Shown here: positions 8,971 through 17,398 of the stretch, piece after piece
Position numbering within the stretch: position 1 is the stretch's first letter
Layout of the letters: the number at the start of each line of letters is the position of its first letter
Assembly: GCA_964561545.1 (NCBI GenBank)
Contig: CAZLQF010000020.1
Location: forward strand, 1 to 48,894
Reading direction: 5' to 3'
Origin: CAZLQF01 sp964561545
GTDB taxonomy: Bacteria; Bacteroidota; Bacteroidia; CAILMK01; CAYYUA01
Length of the DNA stretch: 48,894 nt
Made by a program: the position numbers and the translations under genes
Notes under the pieces: model-generated
What the model saw: only the letters and a program-made list of their open reading frames with translations
What the model was told of the DNA's origin: nothing
Database searches by the model: none

Positions 8971-9213
8971 TTATGCCAATTGGCTTTCAGTATAGATTAG
9001 GCTAATAGGTTGAGTTTTCCACTTATGGTAATTTTCAAACATCAAGTAAGCCTTAGTGCTATCATCCATGGTTGCAAACCGTAACTGAATTAAAAAGCCC
9101 TTTGCTCTGGGTAAGTAAAACAAAGGGCCATCTATATTATTATTCAAGTAGTTGATCAAACCAACCAATTGGAACCTATTGGGCCAATGTGGAAGTGTCT
9201 CCCAAGTCCTCAC
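8971..9213 (-). CDS. Doubtful small ORF overlapping the acs 3' end
   Basis: An 80-codon frame starts from a GTG inside the acetyl-CoA synthetase gene and runs 205 bases beyond the acs stop. The translation (for example KAYLMFENYHKWKTQPISLIY near the end) has a balanced composition that does not look random. However, there is no recognised domain and no convincing start. A later in-frame ATG would leave only about 32 residues. It could be a real small protein coupled to acs or a chance frame. Confidence 0.25.
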   Translation of the reverse strand: MRTWETLPHWPNRFQLVGLINYLNNNIDGPLFYLPRAKGFLIQLRFATMDDSTKAYLMFENYHKWKTQPISLIYTESQLA

Positions 9214-11074
9214 CCAACTCCTGGGCTTTTAATACGCGCCTCATTATTTTACCACTACGCGTTTTTGGGAGGCCTTCTGTAATGTTAACCTTCTTGGGTA
9301 CTGCTAAACCGCCCAATTCTTTTTTGACGTGTTGTTGCACTTCTTCTTCAAAGTTGGAGCCTGTTTGCGTATCATTGTTGATCATCACGAACGCGACAAT
9401 GGCCTGGCCTTTAATTTCATCCGGAATACCAATAACAGCTGCCTCAGCAATCTGGGAATGAGCAACAAGGGCACTTTCAACTTCCGCTGTTCCTATTCGG
9501 TGGCCAGATACACTCAATACGTCATCCGCCCTGCCAAGGACCATGAAATAACCATCTTCATCTTTAGTAGCCAAATCACCAGCAAAATAGTAGCCTTCAA
9601 TTTCATTCCAGTAGGCTTCATAACGATCCGGTTGGTTCCAACAGGTTCGAAGAGCCCCGGGCCATGGCTCTTTAATCACCAAATAACCTACATTATCGGT
9701 ACCAGCAGAATTACCATTTTGATCAACAACATCAGCCTGCACCCCAAAGAAAGGCCTTCCGGCTTTACCGGGCTTTTGTTTACACGATGGCAGTGAAAGG
9801 ATCATGTGACCGCCAGTTTCCGTTTGCCACCAAGTATCTACAACCACACAATCTGACTGCCCGATGTGCTCGTAGTACCAAATCCAGGCTTCGGGGTTGA
9901 TCGGCTCACCTACCGTTCCTATCACCCTTAATGAGGACAAGTCGTATTGAGCCGGAAATTGGGGGCCCAATTTCATAAACATGCGAATAGCCGTAGGTGC
10001 GGTATAAAATGAATTGACCCGGTACCTTTCAATCAACTCCCATAGCCTGCCTTCATGGGGTGCAATAGGAGCGCCTTCGTAGATAACCGAAGTAGACCCA
10101 ATGGAAAGCGGGCCATAAACAATATAGCTGTGGCCGGTAATCCAACCCGTATCGGCTGCACACCAGTAAATATCGTTTTCATGAAGATCAAAGCTTACTT
10201 TGGTACTGTAATGCACATAAAGGTTATAGCCGCCATGCGTATGCAGGACGCCCTTAGGTTTACCGGTAGTTCCTGATGTGTAGAGTATGAACAAGGGATC
10301 TTCTGCATCCATAACTTCCGGCTCGCAGTCCTTGCTGTTGCTGTTTAAAATTTCATGGAAATCGCTTTCTCTGCCCTTAAGTTGAACATCATCTCCCTTC
10401 CTTGTAGCAATGATCACATTTTCAACTTCCGAACGGTCAGCAACCGCATCATCCACGATGGATTTAAGGTCTATCTTTTTGCCCCTTCGCTGGGTCCAGG
10501 TGGAGGCAATCACAACCTTGGTCTGGGCATCCTCAATTCGGTGCTTTAATGCTTGAGCACTGAAACCCGCATATACCACTGAATGGATGGCACCAATACG
10601 GGCTGTGGCAAGAATGGCTACGATCTGCTCTACCAATACCGGCATGTAAATGGCCACCCGGTCGCCTTTCTCAACGCCCATGGACTTCAAACCATTAGCA
10701 AAGCGGCAAACCTGTTCATGCAATTCGCCATAGGTAACCTTTACCTCTTCATCGTTTTCGTTGTTGTAAACAAAAGCCAGTTTATTTCGCCTTCCATTGT
10801 TCACGTGACGGTCCAGGCAATTATGAGTAATGTTGATCTTGCCATTCACGAACCATTTATAATAAGGATAATTCCATTCCCTCACTTGATCCCATTTTTG
10901 AAACCAATCGAGTTCCTGTTCAGCCAATTCACCCCAAAAACCTTCCGGATCCTTAATGGATTGTTGGTAAAGTTCCTCGAACTTTGCTTCGCTGATATGC
11001 GCCCTGTTTTTGATGTGTTCAGGCGCTTCATAAACTTTGTTAACTTTAAGCAGGGTTTCATTTTCTTGTGTCAT
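9176..11074 (-). CDS. acs: Acetyl-CoA synthetase (AMP-forming)
   Basis: The 632-residue protein is a full-length member of the acyl-adenylate superfamily. It has the N-terminal acs-specific region (WFQKWDQVREWNYPYYKWF), the phosphate loop YTSGTTGKPKG near residue 270, and the adenine-binding VVDTWWQTETGGHM motif. The hinge region LGRADDVLSVSGHRIGTAEVE and the C-terminal PKTRSGKIMRR follow. The lysine of the last motif is the catalytic residue that is reversibly acetylated in homologues. The enzyme turns acetate, ATP and CoA into acetyl-CoA, AMP and pyrophosphate in the cytoplasm. It is transcribed alone from a divergent promoter region shared with the DUF721 gene. No pat or cobB gene is present here. 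Confidence 0.97.
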   Translation of the reverse strand: MTQENETLLKVNKVYEAPEHIKNRAHISEAKFEELYQQSIKDPEGFWGELAEQELDWFQKWDQVREWNYPYYKWFVNGKINITHNCLDRHVNNGRRNKLAFVYNNENDEEVKVTYGELHEQVCRFANGLKSMGVEKGDRVAIYMPVLVEQIVAILATARIGAIHSVVYAGFSAQALKHRIEDAQTKVVIASTWTQRRGKKIDLKSIVDDAVADRSEVENVIIATRKGDDVQLKGRESDFHEILNSNSKDCEPEVMDAEDPLFILYTSGTTGKPKGVLHTHGGYNLYVHYSTKVSFDLHENDIYWCAADTGWITGHSYIVYGPLSIGSTSVIYEGAPIAPHEGRLWELIERYRVNSFYTAPTAIRMFMKLGPQFPAQYDLSSLRVIGTVGEPINPEAWIWYYEHIGQSDCVVVDTWWQTETGGHMILSLPSCKQKPGKAGRPFFGVQADVVDQNGNSAGTDNVGYLVIKEPWPGALRTCWNQPDRYEAYWNEIEGYYFAGDLATKDEDGYFMVLGRADDVLSVSGHRIGTAEVESALVAHSQIAEAAVIGIPDEIKGQAIVAFVMINNDTQTGSNFEEEVQQHVKKELGGLAVPKKVNITEGLPKTRSGKIMRRVLKAQELGEDLGDTSTLAQ

Positions 11075-11107
11075 AAGGCTACAATTTTACAGATTTGGAT
11101 GACCCAA

Positions 11108-11115
11108 CAAACTTA
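11108..11115 (-). promoter_or_regulatory. Candidate -7 box for acs
   Basis: On the minus strand the sequence reads TAAGTTTG, fitting TAnnTTTG, 33 bases before the acs start. No TTG is found at standard spacing, which would suit an activated promoter. Confidence 0.4.
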
Positions 11116-11209
11116 ATAAATTTAAACAGTTGTTTCTACATCAAAAATTACTTATAAGGCTAAAAATAGATGATTTAATTTATATTCGATCAAAGGAAAT
11201 AACCAAGCC

Positions 11210-11500
11210 ATGAGTGATAACAACCAATATACATTAAAGCAAGCCATCAACCGGATGATCGAAACTTATCAACTAAGGGGTAAGCTTACAGAAAACAAGT
11301 TAATTGAATCCTGGGAGCAACATATGGGCAAAATGGTGGCCAAGCATACCCAAAAGCTCAAGCTGGATGGCAACACCCTTTATATCACGCTGGATTCAAG
11401 TGTTTTAAGGCAAGAATTGTCTTATGGCAAGGAAAAGATTCAAAAGCATTTGAACGAGGAAATCGGCAGGCCGGTGATTCAGGAAATCGTATTGAGGTAG
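11210..11500 (+). CDS. DUF721 (DciA-like) protein
   Basis: The 96-residue protein belongs to the DUF721 family. It has an N-terminal helix pair (LKQAINRMIETYQLRGKLTENKLIESWEQHMG in two parts), then the conserved KHTQKLKLDGNTLYITLDSSVLRQELSY core, which folds as a small KH-like domain, and a closing strand. In many bacteria lacking DnaC/DnaI, the family member DciA helps load the DnaB helicase. Bacteroidota versions are short like this one and have not been separately characterised as far as I know. The gene is divergent from acs. A TATATTCG sequence at 11181-11188, one base off the -7 consensus, could be its promoter. Confidence 0.8.
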   Translation: MSDNNQYTLKQAINRMIETYQLRGKLTENKLIESWEQHMGKMVAKHTQKLKLDGNTLYITLDSSVLRQELSYGKEKIQKHLNEEIGRPVIQEIVLR

Positions 11501-11639
11501 TTCTATTAGCTGTTATGGGCTGAATTTATGATTGTGGGCTGGGTATAAAACTCCACGCTAAAGCTAAGTTGTTGTTTGTGTTAGCTATGGATCTTTGAAT
11601 GCTTTGAGAAAATTCCTTGACACCATTCAGAAACTGCGA

Positions 11640-12464
11640 TTACCATCCACCACTGGCACCACCGCCACCAAAAGAACCACCACCAAAACCACCGCCTCCA
11701 AAACCTCCTCCGGCACCACCGCCACTTCCAAATCCACCACCGGAACCATAGTAAAAACCTCCGAACATGCCTGTTCCAGCTGTAAAATCCTGATATTTGG
11801 AACCACCACTTTGCTTTTGTTTACGCCGCTTTCTTCGCATTACCAATGATACGATGATAAAAGCAAGTACAATGGCTATGGCAAATGAGTAATTAACAGG
11901 CTGCTTTTGGTTATTGTTGCCTTCAATTTCTTCTGCTGAGAATTTGCCTGAAACTACACCGATCACAGCACTGGTGGCAGAATCAAGCCCTTGGTGGTAT
12001 TGCTTTTGCCGGAAGCGGGGTTTCATGATTTGGCTAATGATCCGTTTTGACAAGGCATCGGTTAAGCGGGATTCCAACCCATACCCAACCTCAAACCTGA
12101 TCTTTTGATCCTTGGTAGCAATGTAAATTAACAAGCCATTGTCTTTGCCTTCCTGGCCAATGCCCCAATTTTCAGCAATCCGGAATGTATAATCCTCAAG
12201 GGCATCTCCATCCAGGGATTGTTCAATGACGACCGCAATCTGAGTTGAACTGGTGTCGTTGTAAGCCCTTAATTTCCGTTCAAGGTTGTTTTTTTGGTCG
12301 TCAGAGAGCAATCCAGCATAGTCATTGACCAACCGAAACGGATCGGGTTTGGGTGGAATGTCTTTGGCCTGCCCGGGTTTAAGCGCTAATAGGAGGCAAG
12401 CCAGGCTCAAGGCCACCAAAGCATATTTAGCCAAAGGAAATTTCATTGGGTAATTCATTTTCAT
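11640..12464 (-). CDS. TPM-domain protein with glycine-rich tail (YgcG family)
   Basis: From the start chosen here the protein has 274 residues. It has a signal peptide (KYALVALSLACLLLALKPGQA) and a TPM domain of about 140 residues beginning at VNDYAGLLSDDQ, with the NGLLIYIATKDQKIRFEVGYG core. A transmembrane helix (FAIAIVLAFIIVSLVM) and a basic segment follow. The last 50 residues are almost pure Gly with Phe and Ser, the usual YgcG tail. TPM domains have been linked to photosystem repair in plants and to acid phosphatase activity, but the bacterial role is unclear. It is last in a lemA-TPM-TPM run. Its ATG lies inside the 3' end of the preceding gene, giving a 38-base overlap. A later ATG at 12446 is also possible. 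Confidence 0.85.
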   Translation of the reverse strand: MKMNYPMKFPLAKYALVALSLACLLLALKPGQAKDIPPKPDPFRLVNDYAGLLSDDQKNNLERKLRAYNDTSSTQIAVVIEQSLDGDALEDYTFRIAENWGIGQEGKDNGLLIYIATKDQKIRFEVGYGLESRLTDALSKRIISQIMKPRFRQKQYHQGLDSATSAVIGVVSGKFSAEEIEGNNNQKQPVNYSFAIAIVLAFIIVSLVMRRKRRKQKQSGGSKYQDFTAGTGMFGGFYYGSGGGFGSGGGAGGGFGGGGFGGGSFGGGGASGGW

Positions 12465-12867
12465 CGTCTCTCTGGTAGGGAAAGTGGGCACATAATTGCT
12501 CGCCCGCCATGGTTACGCCTTTACTCAAACCATCTACAAACGCTCCTTCTTTGAAATGTTGCCGCATCACATCTTTAATGTCATCCCAAAAGCCGGGCTT
12601 CACTTGATGGTTGATATTGGCATCGCCCAATATGGCAAATTGTCGGTCCTGCATGGCCAGGTAAAACAAAACTCCATTGCGCTCTTCGGTTTGGTTCATA
12701 TTTAGCTCACTGAATACTTCAGCAGCACGATCCAGGACGTCTTCTCCATTGGTGGAATTTTCAATGTGAACCCGCATCTCACCTGAAGTCCGCATTTCAG
12801 CACTTCTAATGGCTTTACGGATTTGAGCTATATCCTCATCTGAAAAGAAATTGTTAGCATCTTCCAT
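12427..12867 (-). CDS. TPM-domain protein without signal peptide
   Basis: This 146-residue protein is a second, shorter TPM family member. The domain covers almost all of it: FFSDEDIAQIRKAIRSAE, the RVHIENS strand, RNGVLFYLAMQDRQFAILGD and the C-terminal FKEGAFVDGLSKGVTMAGEQL. It has no signal peptide or membrane helix, so it should be cytoplasmic, or it may associate with the membrane through its partners. It starts 3 bases after the lemA stop and overlaps the next TPM gene, which strongly suggests translation as one unit. The LemA plus two TPM proteins arrangement recurs in Bacteroidota, but its function is not known. Confidence 0.88.
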   Translation of the reverse strand: MEDANNFFSDEDIAQIRKAIRSAEMRTSGEMRVHIENSTNGEDVLDRAAEVFSELNMNQTEERNGVLFYLAMQDRQFAILGDANINHQVKPGFWDDIKDVMRQHFKEGAFVDGLSKGVTMAGEQLCAHFPYQRDDENELPNEISFG

Positions 12868-12870
12868 AAT

Positions 12871-13518
12871 TTATGGCACTTTTGGGGATGAGGATTCGTT
12901 TTGTTGTTCATTGTTGCCGTCCGAACTTGATCCAAAGTCAACATCGGGCACTTCATCGCTACCTTCATCCGCCTGGAAGTAGCCTTTCTTTTGAAATTCG
13001 AACATACTGGCAATCATGTTATTGGGAAATTTTTTGATGTAGGTGTTGTAATCACGAACTGCATCATTGAATTTTTTGCGCTCAACAGCTATGCGGTTTT
13101 CCGTTCCTTCAAGCTGGGATTGCAATTCGAGGAAATTTTGATTGGCTTTAAGGTCAGGATATCGTTCCACCCGCATCATTAAGCGGCTCAAAGCCCCGCT
13201 CAACTCGCTTTGGGCCTTTTGAAATTTTTGGATGTTTTCCTGATTCAATTCATCAGCCTTTACATTAACGCCGCTTGCCTCAGCCCTTGCCTCGATCACA
13301 CTTTGCAAGGTTTCCTTTTCAAAGTCGGCATAGCCCTTAACGGTTTCTACTAAATTGGGGATCAAGTCAGCCCTGCGTTGGTAAACGTTTTCCACCTGGG
13401 CCCACTTGGATTCTACTTGCTCTTCTTTTTCTACGATTGAATTGTAAGTACAGCCGGAATTGCCAAATAGTATTACCAGTAAGGACGTTACGAGTACAAC
13501 ATGTTTAAGCTTGTGCAT
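12871..13518 (-). CDS. lemA: LemA family lipoprotein
   Basis: The 215-residue protein has a signal peptide ending in GNSGC, a fair lipobox, so it may be a lipoprotein rather than the usual membrane-anchored form. The LemA domain is a long helical bundle. Its recognisable pieces are VESKWAQVENVYQRRADLIPNLVETVKGYADFEKETL near the front, RLMMRVERYPDLKANQNFLELQSQLEGTENRIAVERKKFNDAVRDYNTYIKKFP and FPNNMIASMF. The last 35 residues are acidic, serine-rich and probably disordered. LemA proteins are membrane-associated with an extracytoplasmic bundle of unknown activity. It heads the lemA-TPM-TPM run and follows lipB by 55 bases, so all four may share a transcript. Confidence 0.92.
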   Translation of the reverse strand: MHKLKHVVLVTSLLVILFGNSGCTYNSIVEKEEQVESKWAQVENVYQRRADLIPNLVETVKGYADFEKETLQSVIEARAEASGVNVKADELNQENIQKFQKAQSELSGALSRLMMRVERYPDLKANQNFLELQSQLEGTENRIAVERKKFNDAVRDYNTYIKKFPNNMIASMFEFQKKGYFQADEGSDEVPDVDFGSSSDGNNEQQNESSSPKVP

Positions 13519-13573
13519 GAAATTTTACCGATTTTAGGCCTTCAATATACATCAATTACACTGGCAAATATAA

Positions 13574-14296
13574 TTAAGAAGCCATTTCTTGAGATTCCAA
13601 CAAAGTAGCTTCGAACAATCGGGCAAAATGATACTTGATCTTTCGTTTAACAGCCTCCACTTCTATAACTTTTCCAAGTTCTTTTTGCATGGAAGTTACC
13701 GCCTTATCGGTTATGCCACAGGGTACAATGTAGTCAAAATAATTTAAGTCCGTATTCACGTTAAAAGCAAAGCCGTGCATGGTGATCCAGCGACTGCACT
13801 TAACCCCCATGGCACAAATTTTCCTGGCATTTTGAGGATCGTCCGGATCCAACCAAACGCCTGTATAATGATCCATCCGGTTACCTTGAATACCATATTC
13901 AGCAAGCGTACAAATGATGGATTCTTCCATGTAGCGCATGTACTTATGGATGTCCGTAAAAAAATTGTCCAGATCAAGTACCGGGTAACCTACAATTTGG
14001 CCTGGTCCATGGTAAGTAATATCGCCCCCACGGTTGGTGCGCACGAATTCAATTTCCCGTTCCTTCATTTGCTGGGTATTGAGTAGCAAATTGGCCATGT
14101 TTCCATTTTTGCCCAGGGTAAAAACGGGCGGATGCTCACAAAAAAGCAAGTAGTTCTTGGTAGGGCTCTGTGCCTCCTTTACTTGTTCCCTGTTGCCCAC
14201 TTTTACATCATGAATTTCCTTAAAAAGCACTTCCTGGTAATCCCAGGCGGCTTGGTAGCCAATCCTGCCAAGATCTTTGAAAATGATGTTTTGCAT
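13574..14296 (-). CDS. lipB: Octanoyl-[acyl-carrier-protein]:protein N-octanoyltransferase LipB
   Basis: The 240-residue protein has all LipB landmarks. These are HPPVFTLGK near 55-63, the RGGDITYHGPGQ loop at 89-100, the GVKCSRW motif with catalytic Lys166, and VPCGI with nucleophilic Cys193. LipB moves octanoyl groups from acyl carrier protein to lipoyl domains of 2-oxoacid dehydrogenases and the glycine cleavage H protein. LipA then inserts sulfur; no lipA gene is seen in this window. The length and start agree with the family. It is the first gene of the minus-strand cluster that continues into lemA and the TPM genes. Confidence 0.97.
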   Translation of the reverse strand: MQNIIFKDLGRIGYQAAWDYQEVLFKEIHDVKVGNREQVKEAQSPTKNYLLFCEHPPVFTLGKNGNMANLLLNTQQMKEREIEFVRTNRGGDITYHGPGQIVGYPVLDLDNFFTDIHKYMRYMEESIICTLAEYGIQGNRMDHYTGVWLDPDDPQNARKICAMGVKCSRWITMHGFAFNVNTDLNYFDYIVPCGITDKAVTSMQKELGKVIEVEAVKRKIKYHFARLFEATLLESQEMAS

Positions 14297-14486
14297 ACTT
14301 CAATAATTGTAGGACGAATTTAATGGTTATAAGAACAACTTAAACGAATGGCAAGTGCCAATATCAGCTTGTAAATGATGCCCCCCGCTCAATGGGGCAT
14401 TTGCCATAGATATTATCTTATCTTTTGCAATGGCAGCGTTGTAAACGAGCGCTGTTCTTAATAATGGCTTTCATTGGCATTTAGAT

Positions 14487-14538
14487 GGGGATACTCATTT
14501 TTAGTTGCTCAAAGATCAATTAAAAAATGGGCATCCCC
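14487..14538. repeat. Imperfect inverted repeat
   Basis: Arms of 16 bases (14487-14502 starting GGGGAT, and 14523-14538 ending ATCCCC) pair at 14 positions, with one G-U possible among the two mismatches. The loop is 20 bases. It is followed by mixed sequence rather than a T-run, so it is not a clear terminator. Confidence 0.45.
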
Positions 14539-14547
14539 TACTCAAAA

Positions 14548-14591
14548 TCCCGATTTTTATTGACAGCAACCTTGGTTTGATTAGTAAATTA
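14548..14591 (+). repeat. 44-bp direct repeat, copy A
   Basis: This copy shares about 35 of 44 bases with 15820-15863. Common blocks are TCCCGAT, TTATTG, GCAACCTTG, TTTG and GTAA. Together the copies bracket the sulfotransferase gene. Confidence 0.55.
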
Positions 14592-14863
14592 ATCCTATAA
14601 TTCCAGATCGGAACGTTTATTTTTAATATTGCATATTTAGGAATGCAATACCAACCAATTTTATTGCTGATTTTAAATAGAAATTAAGCCTTATGAAGGT
14701 CTACTAAAATTGGAAATTCTAACAAGGGCACCCTTTTTAATCAGCAATAGTGGTATTCTAAAACGAGCGGTAGTACTATTGTTAGTAATGTAAAATAGAA
14801 TCCAATTCTTAATTCGTTACCGGGAATGGTAGCCAACAATTATTATTAAATGAAGGTCTCCTT

Positions 14864-15685
14864 ATGAGTGAAAAAGAACTCTTCTTCCATATGGGTTTTC
14901 CAAAGGCCGGATCCACTTATTTGCAGCGAGCGCTATTCCCTCAATTAAAAGGTATTAAATACTTTAAAAAAAGCTACTTTAAGCGTTACCCCGAGTTAAT
15001 CGAGCAGACCGATTACAACAAATACTTGTTTTCCACTGAAACTTACAAGGGATTAGAAGAACGTACAAAGGCGATTGTAGAAAGGTATCCTCAGGCCAAG
15101 ATCATTCTTGTTTTACGCAGACACGATAAGTGGATTGCTTCAAGGTACAAGTATTACATCCGCAAAAATGGAAGCATGACTTTTAGAGAGTACTTTGATA
15201 TTCACCACAATAATGGTTTATGGAAAATAGAGGACCTTTATTTTGGAAAAAAGCTCGAGGCCATCAATGCTCATTTAAATCATCCTCCGCTTGTTTTATT
15301 CATTGAAGAAATCAAAGCGAATCCCGAGACTTTTTTGGAAAAAATAAAAACCTATTTTGGGGTTGACCTTGAGCAAAACGCCATTAGTACTCAAACCATC
15401 AAAAAGAACTTTACTGAAAAGCAGATTTTTTTTCTGAGAAAATTTAATGAAAGGCTTCCCTATAACAAATTAAATACCAACATTAAATTACTAAGAAGAA
15501 CGCATTATAAGCTCCGGCAAGGAATCATGCATTTAGTAGCCCTGGCCCCCTATTTGGTTCCTAATTTCAAATATGACGGATTGATCGATCCCAAGGATCT
15601 GGAAGCCATTAGGGAACATTACCAAGAAGATTGGCAATACTGCCATGAATTTGCTGAGCAGGCCTATGGAAGTACGTATCAATAG
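14864..15685 (+). CDS. Sulfotransferase family protein
   Basis: The 273-residue protein opens with the PAPS 5'-phosphosulfate loop in GFPKAGSTYL (residues 11-20). Downstream is the 3'-phosphate binding region ILVLRRHDKWIASRYKYY near 80-100, with its conserved Arg and Ser. The rest is a helical substrate region with no obvious specificity marker. Such enzymes move a sulfuryl group from PAPS to a hydroxyl of a carbohydrate, lipid or protein in the cytoplasm. The gene stands alone, looks more AT-rich than its neighbours, and lies between two imperfect 44-bp direct repeats, which suggests insertion. A five-codon frame (ATGAAGGTCTCCTTATGA) overlaps the start codon and could couple translation. Confidence 0.75.
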   Translation: MSEKELFFHMGFPKAGSTYLQRALFPQLKGIKYFKKSYFKRYPELIEQTDYNKYLFSTETYKGLEERTKAIVERYPQAKIILVLRRHDKWIASRYKYYIRKNGSMTFREYFDIHHNNGLWKIEDLYFGKKLEAINAHLNHPPLVLFIEEIKANPETFLEKIKTYFGVDLEQNAISTQTIKKNFTEKQIFFLRKFNERLPYNKLNTNIKLLRRTHYKLRQGIMHLVALAPYLVPNFKYDGLIDPKDLEAIREHYQEDWQYCHEFAEQAYGSTYQ

Positions 15686-15686
15686 G

Positions 15687-15703
15687 GCTCGTCTTTGACG
15701 AGT
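15687..15703. repeat. Short REP-like palindrome
   Basis: CTCGTC-TTT-GACGAG (15688-15702) is a perfect 6-bp stem with a 3-base loop, extended by one G-U pair. It begins within 2 bases of the sulfotransferase stop. It could act as a weak terminator. The compact form also resembles the REP palindromes associated with RAYT transposases. Confidence 0.5.
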
Positions 15704-15819
15704 GCTATTATTAATGATGTTCAAAGTTTTTAAATAATGGAATGATTGCCGGATTAAGTAGATAGGCTGGTTAAATAAAAATCCCTTCTAACCACCAACC
15801 ATTCCACATCATGTCAGAC

Positions 15820-15863
15820 TCCCGATAGTTATTGGTGGCAACCTTGTTTTGTTTTGTAATTTA
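15820..15863 (+). repeat. 44-bp direct repeat, copy B
   Basis: This is the second copy of the repeat at 14548-14591, lying 65 bases before the FAD oxidoreductase gene. It may contain that gene's promoter: a TTG at 15832-15834 and TAATTTAG at 15857-15864, with a rather long spacer. Confidence 0.55.
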
Positions 15864-15928
15864 GACTCGTTAATTAAAATCAACTTGTTTCATTTAGCTT
15901 GCAAAAGCATTACCGTTAAAACCTATTT

Positions 15929-17266
15929 ATGCACATAGTCATTATTGGCAATGGAATAGCTGGCATAACTGCTGCTCGGCACATTCGAAAGTTAAGCAAC
16001 CATAAGGTTACGGTTATTTCAGCTGAGACGGATTATTTCTATGCCCGCACCGCCCTTATGTACATATACATGGGCCACTTGTATTATGAAGACACCAAAG
16101 CTTACGAAGATTGGTTTTGGGACAAAAACCGCATCAACCTCATCCGGGATTACGTAGAAGCCATTGATACAGATGGCAAGAACCTAAAGATGCAGCAAAA
16201 TGAACCAATACAATATGACAAATTGATCCTTGCTACCGGGTCCAATTCCAATTTTATTGATTGGCCCGGTGTCAATTTAAAAGGCGTTCAGGGGCTTTAC
16301 AGCATACAGGACCTGGAAAATATGGAAGCCTATACCAAAGATGCTAAGCGAGCCGTAATTGTAGGTGGAGGGCTCATCGGCATTGAGCTTGCTGAGATGC
16401 TGCACACCCGAGAGATTCCTACAACCTTCCTGATCCGGGAAAATTCGTTTTGGGACCATACGCTTCCGCCTGAAGAATCCCAAATGATCAATAGAGAAAT
16501 TGAGAACCATCATGTAGATCTTCGTTTAAGCACCGAAATGCAGGAAATAAAAGGGGATGCCAATGGCAGGGTCCATCAAGTTATTACCAAGGATGGACAA
16601 GAAGTGCCTTGCGATTTCTTAGCCATCTCCATTGGAGTTCATCCCAATTTGAATTGTGTTAAAGATACATCAATAGAAACCGAAAAAGGCATTTTGGTCA
16701 ATGACTACCTGGAAACGAACATTCCGGATATCTATGCAGCCGGGGATTGTGCTCAAATCAGAAACCCCCAACCTGGTAGGAGGCCGATAGAACCCATTTG
16801 GTATACAGGTAAGATCATGGGCGAATGTTTAGCGCATAACGTTGTGGGCGATAAAAAAGCGTACAACCCTGGAGTTTGGTACAATTCAGCCAAATTTTTC
16901 ACCATCGAATACCAAGTTTACGGCTCCATTAAGGCCAACTTGCCAGAGGAAGAAGACACCATCTATTGGGAGCATCCGGAAGGCAAGAAATCCATTCGCA
17001 TCAATTTTAACAAATACGATGGCACGGTGAAAGGCTTTAACCTCATGAACACCAGGTACCGTCATCGCACCTGTGAAACCTGGATTGAAAACCAAGCACA
17101 CATAGAAGAAGTCCTGGCTCATTTACCCAAAGCTAATTTTGATCCGGAATTCTCCAGGAAATACGAACAAGCATTGGTAGATATTTACAATCAAAAATAT
17201 GGAAAAGAAGTAAAGATCAAACGTAAAAGAGGTTTATTGGGGCTTTTTAAACAAGCCGAAGCATGA
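15929..17266 (+). CDS. NAD(P)/FAD-dependent oxidoreductase
   Basis: The 445-residue protein is a two-dinucleotide-binding flavoprotein. The FAD motif GNGIAGITAARH is at residues 7-18, and the NAD(P)-binding VGGGLIGIELAEML is near 146-160. The second FAD contact is DIYAAGDCAQ near 268. This order is shared with the FAD domain of nitrite reductase NirB, rubredoxin reductases and NADH oxidases. There is no redox-active CxxC in the disulfide-reductase position. After the core comes a C-terminal domain of about 140 residues, which may dock a partner. The next gene is a membrane polyferredoxin, so electron flow from NAD(P)H to its iron-sulfur clusters, or the reverse, is a reasonable inference. Confidence 0.85.
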   Translation: MHIVIIGNGIAGITAARHIRKLSNHKVTVISAETDYFYARTALMYIYMGHLYYEDTKAYEDWFWDKNRINLIRDYVEAIDTDGKNLKMQQNEPIQYDKLILATGSNSNFIDWPGVNLKGVQGLYSIQDLENMEAYTKDAKRAVIVGGGLIGIELAEMLHTREIPTTFLIRENSFWDHTLPPEESQMINREIENHHVDLRLSTEMQEIKGDANGRVHQVITKDGQEVPCDFLAISIGVHPNLNCVKDTSIETEKGILVNDYLETNIPDIYAAGDCAQIRNPQPGRRPIEPIWYTGKIMGECLAHNVVGDKKAYNPGVWYNSAKFFTIEYQVYGSIKANLPEEEDTIYWEHPEGKKSIRINFNKYDGTVKGFNLMNTRYRHRTCETWIENQAHIEEVLAHLPKANFDPEFSRKYEQALVDIYNQKYGKEVKIKRKRGLLGLFKQAEA

Positions 17267-17398
17267 TTAAAAATTTTTCAAAACCCGAATGCTAAAAATC
17301 AGAAACAAACTGAATTAGTTCAAGCACACCTTTCGGATGTTGATGGTTAAACATTCGGATTTAACGATTCTTTTGTCTCATTTCTAAAATCTAAAAAT

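Larger units (their letters stand above)
14297..14863. other. Intergenic region with hairpin and direct repeat copy A
   Basis: This 567-base region separates lipB from the sulfotransferase gene. It has no coding potential that I can support. It holds a long imperfect hairpin (14487-14538) and the first copy of a 44-bp direct repeat (14548-14591). The 10-base sequence ATGAAGGTCT occurs near 14693 and again just before the sulfotransferase start. No tRNA was found. Confidence 0.5.

Noticed and set aside
10583..11116. 177-codon plus-strand frame within acs
   Set aside because: It is antisense to a strongly conserved gene and has no motif.
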